A stretch of DNA of 64,000 nt. Origin: Emydura subglobosa. Taxonomy: Eukaryota; Chordata; Testudines; Chelidae. The notes under the pieces are model-generated. The model was given only the letters and a program-made list of their open reading frames with translations. It was not told the origin of the DNA and did not search any database. The stretch lies in assembly GCA_007922225.1 (NCBI GenBank), contig ML680053.1, positions 12,169,036 to 12,233,035 of the forward strand, given 5' to 3'. Positions 21,430 through 33,000 of the stretch are shown here, piece after piece. Position numbers and translations under genes: made by a program. The first letter of the stretch is position 1; each line of letters begins with the position of its first letter.

Positions 21430-23225
21430 TACAGCTATCATTGTAATGAATGTAATTCAGAAGTTAGGAATTGTAGAAAGTTGATAAGGGAAGCCAAAGA
21501 GAAATCTATGGCCTGTAGTGTTAAAAACAATAAGAAAGAGTTTTTAAAATATATTCTGAACAAAAAGAATCCTGTTCCATTAGTAGATGAAAAGGGTAGA
21601 ATTATCAATAATAATGCAGACAATGCAGAAGTGTTCAGTAAATATTTCTGTTCTGTATTTGGGGAAAAAACAGATGATAGAGTCTTATTATATGGTGATG
21701 ATAACACTCTTTCAATTCCACTTGTATCTATAGAGGATGTTAAACAGAAACTACTAAAGTCAGACATTTTTAAATCAACAGGTCCAGATAATTTACATTG
21801 AAGAGTTTTAAAAGAGCTGCTGAGAAGCTCACTGGACTGTTACTATTGATTTTCAACAAGTCTGTGTGCCCTGGGACAGTTTCAGAAGACTAGAAGAAAG
21901 CTAGTGTTGTGTCAATATTTAAACAGGATGACCTGGTAATGATAGGCCTGTCAGCTTGACACAGATCCCAGGCAAGATAATGGAGTAGGTGATACATAAC
22001 TCAATTAATAAAGAATTAAAGAAGGGTAATGTAATTCATGCAAATCAGCATGGTTTTATGCAAAATAGATCCTGTCAAACTAACTTGATATCTTTTTTTT
22101 ATGAGAGTACAAGTTTGGTTGATAAAGGCAATAGCGTTGACGTAATCTACTTAGACATTTGTAAGGCATTTGACTTACTGTACAACATTTTGATAAGTAC
22201 TGTATAACATTTTGATTAAAAAACTAGAATGATATAAAATTACTTGTCACACATTAAATGGATTTAAAAACTGGCTAACTGAGAGGTCTCAAAATGTAAC
22301 TCTAAATGGGGAATTATCACCAAGCAGGACTGTTTGCAGGGGTTCTGCAGGGATTAGTTCTTGGTCTATGCTATTTAACATTTCTATATAAATAACCTGG
22401 AAAAAAACATAAAGTTTGCAAATGACCCAAAGATGGGGAGAGTGGTAAATAATGAAGAGGACAGATCACTGATTGAGAGCAACCTGGAACACTTGGTAAA
22501 TTGGCCTCAAGCAAACAATATGCATTTTAATATGGCTAAATGTAAATGTATGCATCAGGGGAAAAATGTAGGCCATGCTTACAGGATATAGGGTATTATC
22601 CTGGGAAGCAGTGACTCTGAAAAAGATTTGGGGGTGGTGATGGATATCAGCAGAACATGAGCTCCCAGTATGATGCTGTGGCCCAAAGAGCTAATGTGAT
22701 CCTGGAATGCATAAAATGAGGAATCTCTAGTAGGAGCAGAGAAGTTATTTTACCTCTGTATTTGGTACTGGTGCGACAGCTTCTGGAATACTGTGTCCTT
22801 TTCTGGTGCCTACAATTCAAGAAGGTTGTTGATAAAATGAAGAGTGTTCAGAGAAGAGCCATAAGAAGGATTAAAGGATTAGAAAACATACTTTATAGTG
22901 ATAGACTTAAGGATCTCAATCTATTTAGCTTAAGAAAAAGAAGGTTAAGGGGTACTTGATTACAGTCTATAAGTATCTATAAGGGGACCAACTATTTAAT
23001 AATGGGCTTTTCAGTCTGGCAGAGAAAGGTATAACAAAATCCAAAGGCTGAAAGTTGAATCTAGACAAACTCAGACTGGAAACAAGGCATACATTTTTAA
23101 CTATGAGAGTAATTAATGATTGGAACAACTTACCATGGGTTGTGGTGGATTTTCCATCACTGACAATTTTTAAATCTCTTAACAGATGTGGTTGGAGAAC
23201 GTAAATAGAAAACAGGCCTGATAGA
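21430..23225 (+). mobile_element. Degenerate CR1 LINE, ORF2 remains
   Basis: Plus-strand fragments follow the order of CR1 ORF2. They are a linker with YFCSVFGEKTDD and KSTGPDNLH (about 21650-21800), RT palm motifs (HGFMQNRSCQTNLI near 22050; VIYLDICKAFD near 22140), the catalytic box position (about 22405) and the C-terminal block QRRAIRRIKGLENILYSDRLKDL (abridged as QRRAIRRIKG...YSDRLKDL, 22850-22920). The catalytic FADD box reads FAND here, so a catalytic aspartate is lost. Many stops and frameshifts indicate an old copy. The copy is 5'-truncated, and the 3' terminus near 23225 lacks the usual tail. Confidence 0.8.
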
Positions 23226-23269
23226 GCTGGCTGAGAATATTTATAAAATTTTAAATGGCAAAAAAAACC

Positions 23270-23700
23270 CAACCCCAAAATGTTGAAGTTGTTTTCATTT
23301 TGCCAAGTATGAAACTAATCCACTGATTTTTTTTCAATTTTTGGCAACTTTTTTTCATATAAGTTTTTATCCAGATGTTTATTGAAGTGGTTAATGAAAT
23401 GTTTCAGTTATTAAAATACAGGTTTTCAGTGAAGAAAACATTCCAATAACCACTTTGCTAAGGTTTTTCACAAAAAGTCTATAAAAATTGAATTTGAGTG
23501 AAATGGTTAATGAAATGTTTCAGTTATTAAAATACAGGTTTTCAGTGAAGAAAACATTCCAATAACCACTTCACTAAGGTTTTTCATAAAAAGTCTATAA
23601 AAATTGAATTTTGTGAAAATGGAAAATTTCAAAACAGTCAACAGTTCTTCTTGAAATGCTTTTGTTTTTAAAGACAACCCTCCACCCCATCTTTATTTAA
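23270..23700. repeat. AT-rich repeat with 116-bp tandem duplication
   Basis: Two near-identical copies of a 116-bp unit lie head to tail at 23388-23503 and 23504-23610 (starting tggttaatgaaatg), differing at only a few positions. The surrounding T/A-rich sequence with 'ttttcaaaatt'-type motifs resembles the interior of the AT-rich hAT-like family at 55.93-56.31 kb. Confidence 0.7.
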
Positions 23701-24104
23701 AAAAAATTCAATCAGCTCTTCTTTGCAGCCCTTCTGTTTGGAAACATGACACGCACAGAGTACTATACTGCATTTGGCACACGTGGCTGGAGCATGTGTG
23801 GCATGGCTATCTTTAATTGAGCTAGCTCGCTAAAAATAGTAGTGAAGCCAATTAACTTACTCCATCCAATCAGTTGTTCATGTTTGGCCTGATCCTGTGT
23901 TGTCAAAACACACACTGAGTTTGCATTGTGACCTTTGGATATACAACACATGACTCGTATTCCTGTGTATCCTTAGAACACAAATACATTGCACTTCTAC
24001 AGCATTTACTAGTTATACCTTTCCAAGTGCTCACAACACACCTGTGAGGAAGGATGTATTAGTGACCCGATTTCACAGATGAGGAAACTTAGGCAGAGTG
24101 GGAA
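23701..24104. repeat. Noncoding, with MIR-like SINE at the end
   Basis: About 23990-24104 contains 'gatttcacagatgaggaaacttaggc' preceded by a 'caagtgctcac' region, the arrangement of MIR/CORE-SINE elements. The rest is unclassified. Confidence 0.5.
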
Positions 24105-24455
24105 GGAACATAGGAAATATAGGAATTGACATACTGGAGTAGATCCAACGTCCATCTAGTCTAGTAGCTTATCTCTGAGAGTGGCCAATACTAGATGCTC
24201 AAAGAAAAGTGCAAGAAACTCTGCTATAGGTAGATGTAGGATAATTTGCCCCAAATTAAAGTCTCTTCCCAATCCCCAATAGTTAGAGATTAGTTTAAAC
24301 CCTGAGGCTTGAGGTTTTATATCCCTTCCAAAATTTTTGTTATCATTGGCTTTGATAATAGTGGATATTCCTGTTACTCATAAAAACGTCCAATCCCTCT
24401 TTGAATCTTGCTCAGCTCGTGGCCTCATAGACCTCTTGTGGCAATTCGTTCCATA
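24105..24455 (-). mobile_element. CR1-type LINE 3' fragment
   Basis: The plus strand reads 'gaacataggaaatataggaattgacatactgg', the reverse complement of the tail type that ends the copy at 42.18-43.94 kb (...ggatactggactagatgg...ttcttatatgttcttata). The adjacent 'cctctttgaatcttgctcagctc' region continues antisense LINE 3' sequence. No open frame. Confidence 0.65.
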
Positions 24456-24604
24456 TAAACTTCCCCAGGGTCATCCAAAAAGTTGATGATGCTAGTAGAG
24501 ATATAGGCCCCTTTCAACAAGCTATATAAGCATGTGCTGAATTTTAAGAATGCAAGTAGCCCCATTGACTTCAGTGAGACTACTTGAATATTTAAAGTCG
24601 AACA

Positions 24605-24862
24605 TCTACTTATGTCTACACAGCAAAGAAAAACCCATAGCTGGCCCGTGCCAGCTGACTTGGGCTTATGGGACTTGGGCTGTGGGGCTGTTTCATTGCT
24701 GTGTAGACTTTCAGTATGGCACCCAGGCTTTAGGACTTTGAGAGGTGAGAGAATCCCAGAGCTCAGCCTACATTCCCAGCCCGGATGTCTACACAGCAAT
24801 GGTACAACCCCACAAGCCTGAGTTGGCTGGCACAGGCCAGCTGTGGATTTATCTTTATGCAC
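24605..24862. repeat. Foldback MITE with gtctacacagcaa ends
   Basis: The left arm 'cccatagctggcccgtgccagctgacttgggctt' pairs with the right arm 'aagcctgagttggctggcacaggccagctgtgg'. Internal copies of 'tgtgtagac' and 'gtctacacagcaatg' make a second nested inverted pair. This is typical of nonautonomous DNA elements common in turtles and crocodilians. No target duplication was confirmed. Confidence 0.6.
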
Positions 24863-26577
24863 TTAATTATCTAGGTTTTTATACCACATTCATCAGTGCC
24901 ATATTTCATTGCCTTACATGTCTTAGATACAATGGACTGTGCTCTCAATCAAACAGTATACAACAGAATTTGTATTGCAAAAAGCAGAAAAGGAAGTAAA
25001 ATAAAAAAGATTTACACAAAACTCTAATGACACTGGACTATTTTGTACTCCAGATTTTTCTCTTGAAAAGTAATATGAATTGTAGAAAAGAAATTTTAAG
25101 ACTAGATTTCTGCCAGAGCCTGAGATCATAAATTATTTCTTATGCTGTGTCTTGATATCGGTAACTTGCTAAATAAGAGAGAGACAGTTCACCTTTCATT
25201 ACAAATTATCTCCTTCATTTGTCATGGCACATTCACCGACTCTTATGGGGGTGGTAACTCATAGCAAAAATATCCTTTTACCAAGAAATATTCTGTTTTA
25301 GGGAAAGCAGTACATTTCCTTCCAATTTTTTCCTCGAGACAAAAAAGATTTCTTCAGTTTGGATTTCTCTCTATTCCTAAAGTTCTTCTGAAGAAGACAT
25401 TCCTTGGGGTGAACTGACTGTTGACTCATCAAACATACCTGTAATGGAATGGCTGTTGACTTATCAAACACAGCTATAGTGCTCCATAGCTTAAATTATT
25501 ATGTGTTTAAGTTATAATTAACCTACAGACAAATGTTTATCAGAAAAGGTATTTGCATTAATATGCAAACAAGCTCTTGTGCAATCCACAGAGGTAGCTA
25601 TTAACTTGTTCCTGTGGTCGAGTGTCAAAGGCTATTATTCTGAAGTACGTTATAATTTCAACATGCATTGACACTAAGACATTTAAAGCCCAGGCCATAA
25701 GAAGGTTGAAATGATATTATTAGAGGTATGGCTTGCATGGGTTCTCTCCCCTGAATTATGTTCTGACTGCATTATTAAAACAGGCTATTGACTGTTTTTC
25801 AGGGGTAGTCTATAGCAAGGTTTATTTAACCTCAGAAACACCTCTACCCACAATGGTTGGTGGAATCCTGCACCCGCATGGAACTAATTGACATCAGTGG
25901 GGCTATGTGCAGGGGATCTGCCCACACAGAGCCAAAAATCAGATGGAAATAGATTCCAAAACTGAAAATCCATTAGTTCATTAATTATCCTATTTTTAAA
26001 ATGAGAATTAAGAGCTCTCTGACACAAACACCCATTTTGATGGGATGACCTCACTTAGCTACTCAAATCAGGCCATAAAGCAAGCATTTCGATTAAAGGC
26101 CATGATCCATTGTACTTTCTACATGAGTTAGAGCAGTACATCAGCAAGACACTACAATTAAGTTAAAATCATGCATCTTCTAAGTACAAGATTATATCAG
26201 AATTAACCATCTTCTTCTCTTTTCCTAATGCTGAATTATTTATCAAATTAATAGGTTGTTCCATGTCTGAAGGGCATGGTACTTTTTTTTTTTTTTTTTT
26301 AATTAAAGCACTCAATTGCTCTTGAAAGAATATCATGCATTTGGCTTTTCTGAAATGAAATGAGTAGAATTAAGATGCTTGAGTTTAGGCATTGGTTATA
26401 TAATACGGTGATGATTGCCATAGAAAAACCAATCAACTAATCAATCAAGATAGTAGGTCAACAAGTTACATGCCAGTAAATGGGTGTAACTAAAAGGATT
26501 GGAAACCACTGGTATGCACCAATATGTCCTACTAGAACATCTCTGAAGGGACTGTCTTTTTCTCCAGAATCTCAGGG
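24863..26577. other. Noncoding AT-rich stretch
   Basis: No gene or well-defined repeat, apart from a poly-T run at about 26283-26300. Confidence 0.5.
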
Positions 26578-26828
26578 TATGTCTTCACTGATGGGGCGGT
26601 ACGGTTCGATGCAGCAGGATCGATTGAGTGGGCTGTGAAGACCTGCTCCATCAATCCCAGAAGCACTTTCCAGCTGATGCATTAAATCCACCCCTTGAAA
26701 TGAGTAAGGCTGCATCAACCAGAGGGCATCTCCTGGCAACGCAATGCACGGGAGACACCGCGGTAAGGGAACGTAAGTAAGTCCACATAATGTAGCTTGT
26801 CAATAGACAGCGGCAGTGTAGACCAAGC
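26578..26828. mobile_element. hAT-like MITE, family A
   Basis: The ends 'gggtatgtcttcactg' and 'cagtgtagaccaagcc' form an imperfect terminal inverted repeat. The interior ('actgatgg', 'gatcgattgagtgggctgtgaagacc') matches the element at 53.03-53.32 kb, so the two copies define one family. Confidence 0.65.
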
Positions 26829-26848
26829 CTCAGCTTTCTTTCTTAAGT

Positions 26849-27005
26849 AAGGCCCTGTCTACACGAGCACTTATGCCAGCAAAATTTTTGTCGCTCAGGG
26901 TGTGAAAAAAACACCCCCCTGAGTGACATAAATTTTGCCAGCATAAGCACTTGTATAGCCACATTATGTCGATGGGAGACACTCTCCCACCTGTAACCCT
27001 TCCGT
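26849..27005. mobile_element. MITE with internal palindrome
   Basis: It begins 'ggccctgtctacacgagc'. The halves 'cttatgccagcaaaatttttgtcgctcaggg' and 'cctgagtgacataaattttgccagcataag' form a long inverted repeat around a short A/C loop. It abuts the end of the retroviral env remnant and may have truncated it. Confidence 0.6.
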
Positions 27006-27007
27006 GC

Positions 27008-28960
27008 CTAGGGCAGCCACCTGAGAATGCCAAGGTCAGGGCAGGCTGTAAAAGGGAGCAGATTCTCCCAGAGCTGAAGGGTTTCCCACCAACTGTGCTT
27101 TGTGGCAGCTTTAGCAGCATCTAGGGCTTGGATTACTGTAGTCCCATCATGTTTGACTATCAAATTTACAGTCTTCAATTGTTCCTGAATGTGTGTAAAC
27201 AAGGTTATCATGTTTGAATGTTATCATGCATTGTACCAAATCAGTATTGACTCCCAATAGCACAGGTTGAACATATTCTACAATATTAATATCTACTATT
27301 AATAACTGAAATATATTCTTTGATACTTCATAAACTACATCTCACAATTCCAATATAGCAACATTGCAATAACATATGTTTTGGGCAGGATTATCATCTT
27401 TTTTTATAAATTCCATTAATCACAACTTGGGTACCTTGCGTGCATACACAAACACAACCTTGTCCAATGTACACAGTGGTAGAATTAATGCTATTATTGG
27501 GTAACAAAGCATATAGACAATTTCATACATCCAATTCATCTTTTTTACAAGGATATGTAAATTGTGTCAGTGGTTCTTCACAAATATATCGCAATTCTGA
27601 TCCCAACATGGCTTCACGTGTGCAGCTTTGTAAACTAACCAATCGAGTTTCATTTCCTTTTTTCAATCCCCATGTCAGGTGTTCATTAGGCCATAACACT
27701 CCAGTTTTTAAATTGAGGCCTAGGGGCACTACTCTGTGTATGTCTATGATGCGAGCAGCAGATATTGTCATTACATATGCTGTAATCACTTGAGCCTGGG
27801 CATCTACTGTGAAATTCAACATTTTCCACCAATGACTTAAGGCCCTTTCTTGGGTGGTGGCATCTTCCCAAATCAATTTCTTTATTTCATTAGGCAGGAC
27901 TCCACTAAGTCCGTGTCAGATGATACCTTGGTCTATTCCTTGAGCCCAAAGCTGTGCTCTAAAGCTTTAGAGATAGCATTTATCATAATTTTTGTGAGGT
28001 TTAATAGGCTCACGTGTGCTTTAATAGGCTCACGTGTGCTTTTTCATTGTTCATTTCCCAGGGTACTAATATATCTCCAAGTAACTTTTCACCATATCCC
28101 AAGGCTGAATGTATATGTACTATGGGATCTGATAGGGCTCCAAGGCTTCTGCCTAGGACATTTAACTTGTTTGTCAAAACGTCTTCATTAATTGCTTTCA
28201 GCACTCCTGCTGATGCTCCTATACCTCCCAAAATATCTCCTCCAATCTCTCGCTTGGGACGTGCATTTGTGTTAGTGTTGTGTGTTATCCAGGTGTCCAT
28301 CCAGTGCAGCCATTCTTGTACTAGATGTGTTACAAACGGTACGTAATGGGGATGTAGGCAGGATATGTTAATATTTTGTATGCCTACATGTATTTTCACA
28401 AGGTGTACCTTTGGGGTCTCCAGTACTTGGTTCTTATAATTTTCTTTTAACACCAAGTCTCCAACATTGTATTCTCTGGGCTTGGGAGCACAGTGTACAA
28501 CTACCCTCAGATAGGTGTTTATGTACATCACTACACTTGCAGAGGGATTCACTAAAACCCATTGTGGATAGTATACCTTCAGTTCAGTAACAGGTGTCTT
28601 TCCCTTCATTAGGTGGAATATTCCCATGTAGTAATAGCTAAAATCGGCTTTGTTGTAAATTACTTCAGACCGATTTTGACACCAGAACAGTGTGTTGCTC
28701 TGTTCCTCTCTGGTCCAATTCACTCTGTGTAAATAAACCAAATCATCTAGGCCAGCTTCTTCTCAGGGGGTACTCATTTTGGTGACATTAATTGTGAGTT
28801 GCCCCTCAAAATTACAAAAAGTCATTATCTTAAACTCCAAAGCATCTTCCCCCAGCCACACGGTAGTGGGCAGGGGTACCATCCCACAACATCTGTCTGA
28901 GATTGCACCATCTTTCCCGTTCACACCAACATAGCACAGCAAACACACAGCAAAACAATA
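27008..28960 (-). pseudogene. Retroviral envelope glycoprotein remnant
   Basis: The remnant is in at least four frame blocks. Near 28890-28960 a hydrophobic signal-peptide-like segment (VFLLLFCCVFAVLCW) starts the protein. The SU part runs to a polybasic furin-type site RPKR at 28250-28261. A Gly/Ala-rich fusion-peptide-like segment (EIGGDILGGIGASAGVL) follows at once, then a heptad-like region and further TM sequence with several cysteines (27523-27876) and a membrane-proximal Trp-rich stretch (HSWWETLQLWENLL) near 27060-27100. A 20-bp exact tandem duplication at 28001-28040 breaks the frame. No cytoplasmic tail is visible before the MITE at 27005. The protein is not expressible as it stands. 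Confidence 0.75.
28001..28040. repeat. Exact 20-bp tandem duplication in env
   Basis: The unit ttaataggctcacgtgtgct occurs twice with no mismatch. It shifts the envelope reading frame and must be young relative to the many other env mutations, or be a sequencing/assembly artefact. Confidence 0.85.
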
Positions 28961-29384
28961 GCAAGAACACCATACAACTCTCCTTCAGATTGCATACCTT
29001 GACTTGTGCTTCCATGTGCTGTTGTGGATCTGTGTGATGTCTATCTACAAACAAAACACAAAATAAAAGTGGTATCTAGAGACCCCAGCTAGTATCAATT
29101 ATTTAAAACATATATTTAATTTCCATATCTGCTGTTATCCAGCAGCCTACCAAATCATATGGCATAATAGAGGAATTGTACTGTGGTATTCTATAATTCC
29201 CCTTGCCTATAAACTCTATTGGTCCTGCTGAGAATCACATGAGTTGGCCGTCATCACACTCAATTTGCCATTCGGATAGGCAGCAGTCACTTTGCAAGTA
29301 AATAAATCAAAATGGGCTGTGGCAGAAGGCTTGGTATATTATAATAACGGATTCTCCAATTCAGGGTGATTAACTATGGCATAA

Positions 29385-29990
29385 TCAACAATGTGATTCA
29401 AAAATATCAGTAACAGGCGCTTTAAAAGATGCATCACGGGCCACAGGCTTCATAGTCTTCTCCCATAATTTAGGTATGCCTTTCCATGCCTTGAGCTGTG
29501 AAGAATGAAACCAATATAATGTTTTTTCCTTTTTATTTTTAATCTCTACCTGATATACAGTGGGGCTGTCTTTATCCACTATAAACACAGGTCCCATCCA
29601 TTGTAGGCTCAAAGCATGTGCAAACTTCTTTGTAACTCTGTACAGCACTCGATCTCCAGTTTGCCATTTTTGGGGTTTTTATGTGGGACCAAATTGCTGA
29701 TCCATTTTCCTAATATTTATACCAAGTGCATTGGCCACTTGCTGATATATGCACGTAATATTTTGTAGCAACTGCGACATATTAACAGCTAACAATTTGG
29801 GTTGGAGCTCATCCAGAGGACCATTTATCCACCAGTTTTCCAAGGATCTCATTTTACATCCTGTCATAACTTCAAAGGGGGAAAACCCAGGGGCTGCTTC
29901 TGTTACTCTCAGAGCCATGAATATCAAAGGACAATTTGGCATCCCAATCTCTTATTTTTTTCAAAGCCAATTTCAAAGGTCAGCATTTCA
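29385..29990 (-). pseudogene. Retroviral integrase C-terminal part, broken
   Basis: The minus strand encodes the end of the integrase catalytic core (MALRVTEAAPGFSPFEVMTG, matching the conserved 'TGFSPFE' region) around 29880-29940. This is followed after a break by the SH3-like DNA-binding domain (LSLQWMGPVFIVDKDSPTVY and FHSSQLKAWKG) at about 29490-29600. The DDE catalytic residues would lie upstream of 30000 and are missing. A frameshift or stop between 29648 and 29679 separates the two pieces. Confidence 0.75.
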
Positions 29991-30000
29991 GTTGCTTGGT

Positions 30001-33000
30001 GGCGTTTGCAGATGGAGGTGGAAGAGAGAGAGATTGCAAACTATCTCTCCCTTTTAACATGTTCCTTCACACCCCATTGGGACCTGGCCACCCCATTTCA
30101 GGGTCAGGTGACAAACAGTGTCCTTGTACGGCTTCCTCAATATTCGAGTCAGTGAGTATCTCCTTATCCATGCTTAGGATAGTCCATTGTTCTTGGAAAA
30201 GCTGGTTTGTTTTATGCATGCCTTAGTGAGGCATGAACTTCTCCTTAGCTCTGTAGAGTTTTGCCTGAATCTGCTTCAAGCTAAGAAATACACCTTTGGG
30301 AACATTACATAGCGAAGACTCATAGCAATACATATGACATTGCAACCAACATATTATTATAACAATAAGGTTCAGTATGTAATGAGCATTTCAAAAACAT
30401 CTTACATGACACATTTTGCATTAAACTATACACAATTACACTATAAGAATGAACATGAATGATGCACAATCACATCATAAGGGTGTACCTAGGGGTGCAG
30501 TGGGTCACAAGGATAATCTATCTAAGAGATTCACTACAAATGGCAAAGAACTGAGAATGTACAACCTATTAGAAAAGTAATTATATGTGAATTGTCAAAC
30601 ATGGTTAAAATGGGCCAGATTCTCCAGATGCACTGAGCACCATGCATCACACCTATCTGTGGAAGTTCCTATATCATTAAGCATCACTGTAGTATAAATG
30701 TCTCCCAAGAAAGAGATTGCAATGAGTTCTTTTTCTCTTCCCCCCTGGATCCCCCTACCAGGAGTTGGACCAGTATAAATCCCAGATCTGATCCTCTTGC
30801 AAATGGAAAGAAAAGTTGTGGATGAGCTGCACTGTAATTTAGTTCTAGTGCATTTTAACACACACCTAGCAAAGCATGAATGTGGCTCAGCTGAAAAGTA
30901 ATAAAGGAAAGGACATCTGTCATGGATAAATCTAGTAACAAGGATGCAATATTGCTGTGAGGAAACAGAAATGTCTTATCCCTGGGGCTTGTACCGCAGT
31001 AAAACTATCACATAGTACACAGTTATTCTGAAATGTACAGACTCAGATGAAGGCAGATTCAATTATCAGGATGCAAGTGTAATTGCTGAAGTGAGTCTAG
31101 TGGACCAATCAAGCTAGTTTCAGCCTCACTAATATAAAGCTACAAGCAAAAATTTGGATCAGACATCTAACAACAGAGTGTTACTTTTAGCCTACTCTAA
31201 GGCTTGAGAGTTACTGTTAGACCCTGATTTAAGCTGCAACTGGCCTCCAGATGTCTGAAATTTGCTGACAAAGCTCCTCATGGATCAGTGCCCACACCAT
31301 GAGCCACCACCACAATTAGCACACTTGTCACATCAGAAGGTCCACAGCCAGAATGGGCATGTGTATTGAAGAACCCTCTCATCTCTAGAGATGGGCCCCT
31401 CTAGAAGATGGTTGAGGCTCATTGGTGAAGATTGCACAGCCTGTTATGTGGAGAACATCAGTCTCCAAGGCTGTCAATCCTGCACTACCAGCACTGGCAA
31501 AGAAATTTAAATGTAAAGGGGCAGATCCTCAGCTAGTGTACACTGGCATAGCTTCATGGACTTCAATGGAACTACATCAATGTTCACAAGCTGAGAATTT
31601 GGCCCCCAAAGTGAAGAAACTAGTAACAAATGAAACTCCTCCCTCATCACTTTACCAAATAGATATTAAAAGGGAGTACATATGCTCCATTCTTCAGATA
31701 TGGTTTAAAAAACCTAGGGCTATTCTTCTCCCCTACAAGAAAAGACGTGCAACAATAGGCTCAATTTAAGGAACATCCAGCAAAATGATTTGGGTCATTA
31801 TGCATTAGGCGTTAAAGTGATTGTCCACCTCTACAGGAAATTGTGCAATTTATTTATACAGCAATGAGTTGAGAGCCACTTGGTTGCAGAAGGCTTTGCG
31901 TGGGCTGACCCAGAAGTGGGGGTTCAGACTGTGAGGCAGAGCAAGATGGGCTGCAGGAGTAAGGGATTGAGGTTACACAGCTATACACCAGTCCAAATAG
32001 CAGAAGGGAACATCACAGCTGCTTAATTGTGGTACTCTTGCTCATGGGTACAGGGGTGAGATGAGTACCAAACCTGGGGGTGGGGGAGAGGAAGAATTTT
32101 TCTCCACTGCATATTGGAATTTCTTGGCCTTCCTTTGTAGCTTGCAACTGTTTGTTAGCAGGATGTGGGGCATAATCCATATGACTGACTGCTCTGTGGG
32201 TATGCGTATGCTAAACGATTTGTTCCACACTGTATTTAGCTGTGACACTCTGAGTATGTTTCCCAGACCTGAAGAAGAGCTCTGTTTAAGCTTACTAGTT
32301 TGTCTCTTTCACCAACAGAGATTGGTCCAATAAAAGTTATTACTTCGCCCACCTTGTCTGCTCTGTGGGTGGCAATGAGTGGGCTCTGTAAACCAGCACA
32401 CACCAGGCAGTATATCTGTGTGGGCCATCTTCTTTGACAAATACCACATGCAGAGATGATAAGGATGGAACCATCTGTAGTTGTCTGTGCAGGAGTCTCA
32501 TCTGTCCCTCTGCTGTTTCAGAATCTGTGATTCTTGTTCTAACACTTCTCCATATCAGGCCATCAGTAAGACCTGTAACTGTCAATGTGACAAATCATGA
32601 GCAACTCGTATATCAAGGCTTTGTGCCTCTACGTCCCCCAGAGAAGAGAAGGCACATGCTTGGGAATCAGCATAGGAGCAGAGGCAGGGGGAGGTGGGAT
32701 GGGGAAAATAGCTTCTTAGGCCTTGTCTCTGGTCAAAAACTGATGTAGCTGCACTGGGCGGAGGGGGGGGGGGGGGAACCTAGTGTAGACGTGCCTCACC
32801 AGTGTAAACCATGACAATGCATCTGCATGACAGTGCAGTGCATCTAACCCGAGGCATAAGAGATGATCCCTCAAAGGAAAAATTTAAAAAATTCCTGCCC
32901 AGCATACACTGAGGGAATGAATCTGTGGCCAACAGAAAAGTGGACATAGATCAATTTTCTAAGGCAGGTTGCGAGCTCTGGATTTAACTCAGTATTATGG

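Larger units (their letters stand above)
27008..30000 (-). mobile_element. Endogenous retrovirus fragment (integrase to envelope)
   Basis: On the minus strand the order is integrase C-terminal half (30.0-29.4 kb) and then envelope (28.96-27.0 kb), as in a retroviral pol-env junction. No gag, protease, RT or LTR was recognised, and the upstream side stops abruptly near 30.0 kb. Multiple stops and frameshifts are present. The family is not assigned: the envelope shows a furin-type cleavage site and hydrophobic fusion segment, but I see no CX6CC motif in the TM part. Confidence 0.75.
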
